A stretch of 10,000 nt of DNA from CAYMDS01 sp964576705 (lineage in GTDB: Bacteria > Patescibacteriota > Microgenomatia > Levybacterales > UBA12049). The translations under genes were made by a program, and so were the position numbers. Every line of letters begins with the position of its first letter. Within the stretch, counting starts at the first letter, position 1. The stretch is taken from assembly GCA_964576705.1 (NCBI GenBank), contig CAZNVI010000041.1, forward strand, positions 1 through 10,000. The letters run 5' to 3'. Shown piece after piece: positions 5,465 to 10,000 of the stretch. A model generated the notes under the pieces. The model saw only the letters and a list, made by a program, of their open reading frames with translations. It did no database searches and was not told where the DNA came from.

Positions 5465-6838
5465 TTAATCTCTGTTCTTAAGACTAAGTGTCTCAATCAC
5501 TTCCCTAATATTTTTGTGTGTTTTTGTCGTAATGATAGTATTATATCCCAATTTGGAAGCAGTGTTAATTCGCTTATCGAGCCCTGATACGGATCTTAAT
5601 TCACCAAGTAATCCAACTTCAGCTATTCCGACCGCATCAGGTAATGGAATATTTTTAAGACTTGAAAATACCGAAAGACAAATTCCTAAATCAATCCCAG
5701 GATCAGTAAGCTTCATTCCCCCTGCGACATTTACGAAAACGTCCATTGTGTCTACGGGAAGCTTGGCGTGTTTCTGGAGAACTGCGAGAAGTAGTTCTAC
5801 ACGTGCCCTATCAATCCCTGAGACGACACGCCGTGGCATAGCCAGCTTAGAATAGACTACTAACGCTTGCAGTTCCACTAAAAAGGCTCTTGAGCCTTCC
5901 AGTGTCGCCACAAGCACACTGCCTGCTGATCGCTTTTCTGATTGGGACAAGAAAAGCTCTTCAGGATTAGAAGCATCCCTCAAGCCCTTGTCGTCCATCA
6001 TAAATATACCCACCTCATCTACCGGTCCGAAGCGATTTTTTAGGGAACGAAGTATCCTGGTTGACGTGAACTTTTCTCCTTCGAGAAAAAGAACAGTATC
6101 TACCATATGCGACAAGACCATAGGGCCTGCCACCATACCCTCCTTCGTAACATGTCCTACGATAATCACCGGAGTGTTGCTTTGCTTAGCAAATCTTATA
6201 AATTGTGTTGCTGTATAACGGACTTGACCGACACTTCCTGATAATCCTTCGAGATTCGCCGATTGCATGGTCTGAACAGAGTCGAGAACTACTAAATCCG
6301 GCGTAATAGTATCTATTTGTTCTAAGGCATAATCCGGATCGCTCGTCGCCAAAAGTAATAAATTTTCCGTGGAACTATTATCACCTTTGTCGCTTTGACT
6401 CTTTGTCGCTTTGACTCTTTGTAGTCTATCTGCTCTCATCTTTATTTGCTCAGCAGATTCTTCGCCGGTAATGTATAAGACCTGTTTTCCATCAGCTGCG
6501 AGGCTTAATGCCATCTGAAGAAGTAATGTTGACTTACCGACACCTGGATCTCCTGCGATTAAAGTGACGGATCCAAATACTATTCCCCCTCCTAAAACTG
6601 TGTTCATTTCTGAGAAATTGGCTTGCAGTCTATGACTTTCCTTAAATACAACTTCCCCCAATTTCACCGGACTAGCACCGTTTTCAATTATCGTATTCCC
6701 CTTTGCCCTTTGCCCTTTGCCCTTTGCTAAATGAATTTCTTTAAGAGTATTCCACATCCCGCATTCAGGACATTTGCCCATAAATCTTGGCGTATCATAC
6801 CCGCATTCCTGACATACAAAAGTGGTTTTCGATTTCAT
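5465..6838 (-). CDS. radA: DNA repair protein RadA (Sms)
   Basis: RadA is a RecA-related hexameric ATPase that drives branch migration in recombination and repair. All family parts are present in 457 residues: a C4 zinc finger (C9, C12, C23, C26), Walker A GDPGVGKST (96-104), Walker B LVVLD (182-186), the RadA signature KNRFG (267-271), and a Lon-protease-like C-terminal domain from about 340. Two insertions are odd: residues 38-47 (KGKGQRAKG region), encoded by four copies of a 7-mer, and residues 139-152, encoded by 2.4 copies of a 16-mer. Both lie between conserved blocks, so the protein should work. The ATG at 6838 sits directly before the zinc finger; no Shine-Dalgarno precedes it. A TATAAT lies 50 nt upstream. 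Confidence 0.95.
   Translation of the reverse strand: MKSKTTFVCQECGYDTPRFMGKCPECGMWNTLKEIHLAKGKGQRAKGNTIIENGASPVKLGEVVFKESHRLQANFSEMNTVLGGGIVFGSVTLIAGDPGVGKSTLLLQMALSLAADGKQVLYITGEESAEQIKMRADRLQRVKATKSQSDKGDNSSTENLLLLATSDPDYALEQIDTITPDLVVLDSVQTMQSANLEGLSGSVGQVRYTATQFIRFAKQSNTPVIIVGHVTKEGMVAGPMVLSHMVDTVLFLEGEKFTSTRILRSLKNRFGPVDEVGIFMMDDKGLRDASNPEELFLSQSEKRSAGSVLVATLEGSRAFLVELQALVVYSKLAMPRRVVSGIDRARVELLLAVLQKHAKLPVDTMDVFVNVAGGMKLTDPGIDLGICLSVFSSLKNIPLPDAVGIAEVGLLGELRSVSGLDKRINTASKLGYNTIITTKTHKNIREVIETLSLKNRD
6385..6422. repeat. 16-nt tandem repeat inside radA
   Basis: The unit CTTTGTCGCTTTGACT occurs at 6385-6400 and 6401-6416, followed by CTTTGT (6417-6422). Because 16 is not a multiple of three, successive units are read in different frames, yet the gene stays open. 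Its core GCTTTGACTCT also occurs in the intergenic stretch at 3593-3603. Confidence 0.85.
6699..6726. repeat. 7-nt tandem repeat inside radA
   Basis: Four perfect copies of CCCTTTG. They encode the Lys/Gly/Gln-rich linker just after the zinc finger. The related word CTTTGCCCT also occurs in the intergenic region at 8472-8480. Confidence 0.85.
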
Positions 6839-6852
6839 GATGTTTTTTGCTG

Positions 6853-6865
6853 TTGACCATTAGCT
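6853..6865. repeat. Dispersed repeat TTGACCATTAGCT, copy 1
   Basis: This 13-mer recurs at 8494-8506 in the same orientation. Around it the words CTATTAGCCCTTAGCTA form a degenerate simple repeat in the leader between the radA -10 element and its start codon. Confidence 0.7.
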
Positions 6866-6887
6866 CTGTGCTATTAGCCCTTAGCTA

Positions 6888-6893
6888 ATTATA
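6888..6893 (-). promoter_or_regulatory. Candidate -10 element of radA
   Basis: Minus-strand TATAAT, a perfect -10 hexamer, 50 nt before the radA ATG. The -35 at the right distance (TTCATT, 6916-6911) is poor and no TG extension is present, so the promoter may be weak. The leader after it is made of the dispersed GCTAAT-type repeat. Confidence 0.35.
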
Positions 6894-6943
6894 CTCCGGT
6901 TAGATTAATAAATGAAGCTGAACAATGGGAACAAAAGATTCAA

Positions 6944-7010
6944 GAATATAGATTCATGAATCAAGAATCAAGAAACAAATTCCTGCTTCTTGCATCTTGC
7001 TTCTATATTC
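6944..7010 (-). terminator. Inverted heptad repeat behind rpsA, possible terminator
   Basis: Perfect arms GAATATAG (6944-6951) and CTATATTC (7003-7010) enclose further complementary words (AATCAAG units on the left, CTTCTTGCATCTTG on the right). The element starts 4 nt after the rpsA stop codon. On the minus strand the stem is followed by TTGAATCTTTTG, a weak T-rich end, so it may act as terminator for rpsA. Confidence 0.45.
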
Positions 7011-7014
7011 TAAC

Positions 7015-8163
7015 CTAGCGGTACATCAAGGGTTTTTCGAGGAGTACCGGAAGTAAGTAAATCTTTCTCCGTCTTTTATCTATTTCAGAGACTGTAGCTG
7101 TAATTTTTTGTCCTTCTTCATAATTTACAGTCGGCGGAATCTTGTCTTTCCTTATAAGGCCTTCTATTCCCACTTGCAACTCCAAATGGACTCCGTTTTC
7201 ATCAATATTTAAAACTCTACCGCTTACTTTTTTATCCAACGAGTATTCTGACATTATTTTTGTGAAGGGGTCATCGGTCATTTGTTTCAGAGATAAATCT
7301 GCTCTCCTCGTGTTTTTATCAAAACCGATTATTTTGGCTTTAATCTTCTGTCCTGCGGAGAATTGAGCAGCTAAATCATCCACTTTTTCCCATGCAACTT
7401 CTGAGATATGGATTAAACCATCAAGCATTAAGTCTTTACCCTCTGAGTCTGTTAATCCTGCTACGGGTGTTGCTGCGAAAATACCAAATGGCATTACGTT
7501 TATCACTGCTACGTCTACCACGTCTCCTGTTTTAAGTGTACTTATCGCTTTATCAAATAACTCTTTCGACATAGTTAATTTTTGGGAGAAAATGATTTTA
7601 TTATCGGGTCTGTTAAGCTCAATCACTCTGACCTTAATGCTGTTTCCAATCATCGGAACACCACTTGCCGCCATATGTGAATTAGGCAAAAATCCTGACT
7701 GTCCGCTTTCTGTTACTGCTATCAAGCCTCCTTTAGTGTTATCGGTAATTTTTACGGAGATTTGTGAGTCGGATTTCTTAGCTTCCTCAAGTAAATTCCA
7801 TGAGGAATTTGAGAGGTATCTTCTAAGTGATACAACCGGATTTCCCATCTCAGATTCAGGATTAAGGATAGATACATCGACTGAATCACCCACTTTTAAT
7901 GTAGCCATAATCGTCTGCATTAAAGCTCTTTCTTTTTCAAGCACCACAGCCAATGTTTTGGCTTGAATATCTACTAAAACTTCGCTTTTGGTAAGTTTTG
8001 CGATTTTTCCAGTCACCGTGTCGCCTTTTTTAAATGTTTTAAAAGAAGACTTATATGAAGCCATGAGATCAGCCATGGACTTGGCCGGTCCTGAGCCTGC
8101 TTGCCCTGAGCTCGTCGAACGGGTCGAAGGAGCCTGAGGATTATTTGAGGATGTTGTAGTCAT
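7015..8163 (-). CDS. rpsA: Ribosomal protein S1, four-domain form
   Basis: S1 binds mRNA on the small ribosomal subunit and helps initiation. Four S1 beta-barrel domains can be seen in 382 residues: about 46-115, 133-197, 211-294 (with GIFA and GLIHISEVAW, the most canonical) and 310-373 (with GVHLELQVGIEGLIRKD). E. coli S1 has six; shorter forms occur in many bacteria. Residues 9-25 (PQAPSTRSTSSGQAGSG area) are encoded by a dispersed GC-rich repeat and form a disordered N-terminal tail, as do the preceding Thr/Ser/Asn residues. The ATG at 8163 is preceded by AAAGGA at a rather long distance of about 13 nt; a nearer ATG in another frame stops quickly. A promoter at 8201-8228 gives a leader of about 30 nt. 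bS1 assignment is clear; the paralogue question cannot be settled here. Confidence 0.9.
   Translation of the reverse strand: MTTTSSNNPQAPSTRSTSSGQAGSGPAKSMADLMASYKSSFKTFKKGDTVTGKIAKLTKSEVLVDIQAKTLAVVLEKERALMQTIMATLKVGDSVDVSILNPESEMGNPVVSLRRYLSNSSWNLLEEAKKSDSQISVKITDNTKGGLIAVTESGQSGFLPNSHMAASGVPMIGNSIKVRVIELNRPDNKIIFSQKLTMSKELFDKAISTLKTGDVVDVAVINVMPFGIFAATPVAGLTDSEGKDLMLDGLIHISEVAWEKVDDLAAQFSAGQKIKAKIIGFDKNTRRADLSLKQMTDDPFTKIMSEYSLDKKVSGRVLNIDENGVHLELQVGIEGLIRKDKIPPTVNYEEGQKITATVSEIDKRRRKIYLLPVLLEKPLMYR
8089..8137. repeat. GC-rich dispersed repeat inserted in the rpsA N-terminus
   Basis: Contains TCCTGAGCCTGC (8089-8100), a second CCTGAGC (8105-8111) and GTCGAACGGGTCGAAGG. The 12-mer recurs outside the gene at 8280-8291. 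The base composition stands out against the AT-rich surroundings. On the minus strand it is read as STRSTSSGQAGSG. Confidence 0.75.
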
Positions 8164-8200
8164 TTATAATCATATGTCCTTTCTTAGTTAGAGTCCACTG

Positions 8201-8228
8201 AGTATAGCATAAATATATCAAATCTCAA
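8201..8228 (-). promoter_or_regulatory. Predicted rpsA promoter
   Basis: On the minus strand TTGAGA (8228-8223, five of six), a 16-nt spacer and TATACT (8206-8201, five of six) with the extended -10 TG directly before. Transcription is expected near 8194, about 30 nt before the rpsA start, with the AAAGGA ribosome binding site inside this leader. Confidence 0.6.
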
Positions 8229-8274
8229 AGCTCAAATCTCAAAAATATTTCTGAGGTCTCATTTCTAATCTTTT

Positions 8275-8439
8275 ATGTATCCTGAGCCTGCCGAAGGATT
8301 CCTACTACGCATGCTTCCCTTCTTGAAAAGTAATCTACCCTCAAGTAGTAAACCAGAGGCGCTTTTTGCATTAATTGTAACAATTCCAAATATGTATATC
8401 GCATATAAGCTTAGCAAAGGCAAATTCCCGAAAAAGTAA
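8275..8439 (+). CDS. Possible small membrane protein, 54 residues (doubtful)
   Basis: A plus-strand frame from ATG 8275 (or ATG 8311) to TAA 8437-8439. Its second half has a hydrophobic stretch (about residues 29-44, ALFALIVTIPNMYIAY) followed by a basic end KLSKGKFPKK, as in a single-pass membrane protein with a positive cytoplasmic tail. The first 12 codons run through the dispersed repeat at 8280-8297, so the true start would more likely be 8311. No good promoter or ribosome binding site is seen. A minus-strand frame of 61 residues (8265-8450) overlaps it completely and also looks partly hydrophobic, so at most one is real. Confidence 0.2.
   Translation: MYPEPAEGFLLRMLPFLKSNLPSSSKPEALFALIVTIPNMYIAYKLSKGKFPKK
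8280..8298. repeat. GC-rich dispersed repeat, second copy
   Basis: TCCTGAGCCTGCCGAAGGA shares its first 12 bases exactly with the element inside rpsA (8089-8100) and the GAAGGA end with 8125-8131. It lies between rpsA and the next genes in non-coding or doubtful coding sequence. Confidence 0.7.
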
Positions 8440-8493
8440 GTATCCTGCATTTCCCCATTTCACCCTATGCTCTTTGCCCTAAGCTATTAACCA

Positions 8494-8506
8494 TTGACCA
8501 TTAGCT
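8494..8506. repeat. Dispersed repeat TTGACCATTAGCT, copy 2
   Basis: Exact 13-base match to 6853-6865. It is embedded in further degenerate words of the same kind (AAGCTATTAACCATTGACC). Confidence 0.7.
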
Positions 8507-8580
8507 ATTTACCAACTCTTACCCTCCTCTTACCTCTTGTGCGATTCTTTTATTAATGATCTAAGCTATAGTTTCATAAG

Positions 8581-8700
8581 ATGAAGATAGAAACTCTCCG
8601 GGATCTATTCACGCATAAAATCCAAACAATCTATGATGCTGAACTTCAAACAAGTGGGCAGGTACCCATTGGGCAGGATGGGCTGAAAAAAATGGCCTAA
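8581..8700 (+). pseudogene. Truncated DUF892 (YciE/YciF ferritin-like) remnant
   Basis: The first 21 residues, MKIETLRDLFTHKIQTIYDAE with the conserved D-L-F and Y-D-A-E positions, match the N-terminal helix of DUF892 proteins, which form a four-helix ferritin-like bundle of about 150-170 residues with a role in stress response. After that the sequence diverges (SGQVPIGQDGL, with two GGGCAGG words in the DNA) and stops at residue 39. Weak helix-like sequence continues behind the stop (GMIPKISSHIEALA) and then stops again. The metal-binding residues of helices two to four are missing, so no ferritin-like fold can form. A -10-like TATAGT (8567-8572) sits 8 nt before the ATG, in the leaderless style of other genes here. 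It could alternatively be a short expressed peptide. Confidence 0.45.
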
Positions 8701-8717
8701 GGCATGATCCCTAAAAT

Positions 8718-8765
8718 CTCGAGTCACATCGAGGCTTTAGCTTGATGTAGAAGATTATCTAAAGC
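8718..8765. terminator. Two adjacent hairpins between convergent genes
   Basis: CTCGA (8718-8722) pairs with TCGAG (8729-8733), directly followed by GCTTTAG (8734-8740) pairing with CTAAAGC (8759-8765). They lie exactly between the ends of the DUF892 remnant and the minus-strand gene. No long T tract follows on either strand, so termination is only suggested. Confidence 0.3.
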
Positions 8766-10000
8766 TATTTCGCCTCATTGCGAAGCTCGAAGACAATACC
8801 TTCTTGAGTTGCTCTAATTTCCTCCTGGTGGTTAAATCTTTTACCAGTGATTTCCTCAGGGCTATAAAATTCTCTCACTCCACCTGCTCTTCTTAGCTCA
8901 TACAATCTATGAGCCCTGCCGTTATAGAATCCTGTCTTAAGATCCTTAATACCGATGTGCCAATCATCCATAAGCTTATCTCTTAAGGTTTGTACCTTAA
9001 TTTCAATTGGCGCATGAAACCCTTCTATGAACACTTGGATTCTTCTAAATTTTACATCAGCCTGAGTATTATAACCGTTTGTATCCGAATCATCTTCTAT
9101 CGACAAGACCCTGCCTTTCGCCATCCCGTTTTCGTCTAAAACTACATCACCGTATTCATCCAAATCTCCAAGATGTCTTTGGTTTTCAGGATTTAGTAAC
9201 ATTTCTTCAAGTTGTCTTGTAAAACTATCTCTATCATTCTCGTCGCCAAAAACAGTGAATAAGATTCTATGAGTATCATGCACGTCTTCCACTACCCTTA
9301 CTTCATCACCTTCTCCTCTTTCACGCCTACTCTTTGCACGACTTACTGCTTTTACTTCTGAAGATTCGATTTTTTTCGTATCAGGATTCGTTAAAACCAA
9401 TGCGCCGCTATCAACTATTCTCCTCATGCTCATAGGCATCGCTTTTACATGCGTTCCTTCCGGAGGCTCGAAACTGTCTATGTCGCCATCTATTCCATCG
9501 ACGAATAGTATTTCGTTAGTAATATCGTCAACCACCAACCTAACTTCGGTATCAATCAAATTCCCTTGAGGAATCTGAAAAAGATTAGCAGCTAAGAAAT
9601 CCTGGACTTGAGATACCTTCCGCTCTGCTTCTAGCTTTCCGTTTATACGCTTATGCTCTGCTATTACAAAACCATGTAGATGCCTAAGTATTTGCTCTCT
9701 TTTTAGATGCCCATCCACTCTGTCTGATGCTACCTGCTCGACAATTTTAGATGCTGAAGTAGGGAGTAAAACAGCTTCATTCCTAGGATGAAGCGATGGA
9801 TTACCTGGATAAAGAGTATTTGCCACTCGCTCCATCGTATGTCCCGCGTCCAGTAACCTTTTCGCGGCGAAATCCTCAGGCGCTCTTTCTACATCAAATC
9901 TTATTTTTACAGCTTCATTAAAACGTCTATTTATACCACCTCTCGCCCGACGATTCAGCCTAGATAACCTATCTTCTCGATATCTCCTATATTCTTCATC
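8765..10000 (-). CDS. Large protein with RelA/SpoT-like nucleotidyltransferase domain (5' end outside window)
   Basis: The frame is open from the window edge at 10000 to TAG at 8765-8767, giving at least 411 residues; an ATG at 9835 exists, but 55 open codons before it and their Arg/Glu-rich protein-like content argue that the gene starts beyond the window. Counting from that ATG, the C-terminal half shows in order: R166 and K168 in SRAKSRR, D187 in DVHDTHRILFTVF, NGY at 253-255, and E278 in APIEIKVQT, then a helix with W292 and HRLYELRR. This order matches the (p)ppGpp synthetase fold of RelA/SpoT (RPK, D, GYxSxH, EvQxRT). The spacing D to Y (68) is longer than usual and the GYxSxH histidine is not kept. 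No HD hydrolase domain is visible. It could make an alarmone, modify RNA as some toxic relatives do, or be inactive. The N-terminal 150 residues are unrecognised. Confidence 0.5.
   Translation of the reverse strand, partial: DEEYRRYREDRLSRLNRRARGGINRRFNEAVKIRFDVERAPEDFAAKRLLDAGHTMERVANTLYPGNPSLHPRNEAVLLPTSASKIVEQVASDRVDGHLKREQILRHLHGFVIAEHKRINGKLEAERKVSQVQDFLAANLFQIPQGNLIDTEVRLVVDDITNEILFVDGIDGDIDSFEPPEGTHVKAMPMSMRRIVDSGALVLTNPDTKKIESSEVKAVSRAKSRRERGEGDEVRVVEDVHDTHRILFTVFGDENDRDSFTRQLEEMLLNPENQRHLGDLDEYGDVVLDENGMAKGRVLSIEDDSDTNGYNTQADVKFRRIQVFIEGFHAPIEIKVQTLRDKLMDDWHIGIKDLKTGFYNGRAHRLYELRRAGGVREFYSPEEITGKRFNHQEEIRATQEGIVFELRNEAK

Larger units (their letters stand above)
8164..8580. other. Intergenic region upstream of rpsA, rich in repeat words
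   Basis: Besides the rpsA promoter it holds a TCTCAAA-type simple repeat (8222-8243), the 12-mer TCCTGAGCCTGC (8280-8291), CTTTGCCCT (8472-8480) and TTGACCATTAGCT (8494-8506). Between 8265 and 8450 both strands carry a small open frame; neither can be confirmed. Confidence 0.4.

Noticed and set aside
8265..8450. Minus-strand frame of 61 residues upstream of rpsA
   Set aside because: Its C-terminus is encoded by the dispersed repeat, it overlaps a plus-strand frame of similar quality, and no family is recognised.

Overview
The window looks like a piece of an AT-rich Candidate Phyla Radiation (Patescibacteria) genome, probably of Microgenomates type. This is an inference. The grounds are a four-domain ribosomal protein S1, anchored proteins with a PsbP-like domain ending in the pattern ILSTFxFLE, a PIN-TRAM protein without the usual membrane part, and above all short dispersed repeat words (TCCTGAGCCTGC, read in one frame as STSSGQAG; TTGACCATTAGCT; CTTTGCCCT) of a kind I associate with such genomes. 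No rRNA, tRNA, CRISPR array or transposase was recognised.

Left part (1-3449, plus strand): two related single-pass membrane proteins with extracytoplasmic PsbP-like domains (9-773, 919-1656); a VapB/VapC-type toxin-antitoxin pair (1691-2378) with a near-consensus promoter overlapped by a 16-bp perfect palindrome; and a family 2 glycosyltransferase (2676-3449) whose leader can fold into a 30-nt-arm inverted repeat just before the start codon.

Middle (3450-4595): about 1.1 kb holding one 50-residue gene (3768-3920) behind a very strong predicted promoter. The rest is non-coding but rich in structure: two large hairpins, a 22-nt direct repeat, a G-U compatible stem-loop, and a minus-strand promoter plus terminator that delimit a candidate small RNA of about 105 nt (4057-4161).

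Right part, minus strand: rpsA (8163-7015), radA (6838-5465) and a PIN-TRAM protein (5375-4596) lie in the same direction. rpsA and radA each show a promoter candidate; the PIN-TRAM gene probably rides on the radA transcript. Coding sequences of rpsA and radA carry in-frame expansions built from the same repeat words that fill the intergenic spaces. A truncated ferritin-like DUF892 remnant (8581-8700, plus) converges on a long gene (8765-10000, minus) whose 5' end lies outside the window. Its C-terminal half has the ordered residues of a RelA/SpoT-type nucleotidyltransferase domain, which is the least expected protein here.

Functionally the window mixes housekeeping (translation, recombination repair), cell-envelope proteins, a toxin-antitoxin module and a possible alarmone-type enzyme. 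The items most deserving follow-up are the structured intergenic region with its candidate small RNA, the small gene beside it, and the diverged RelA/SpoT-like protein.
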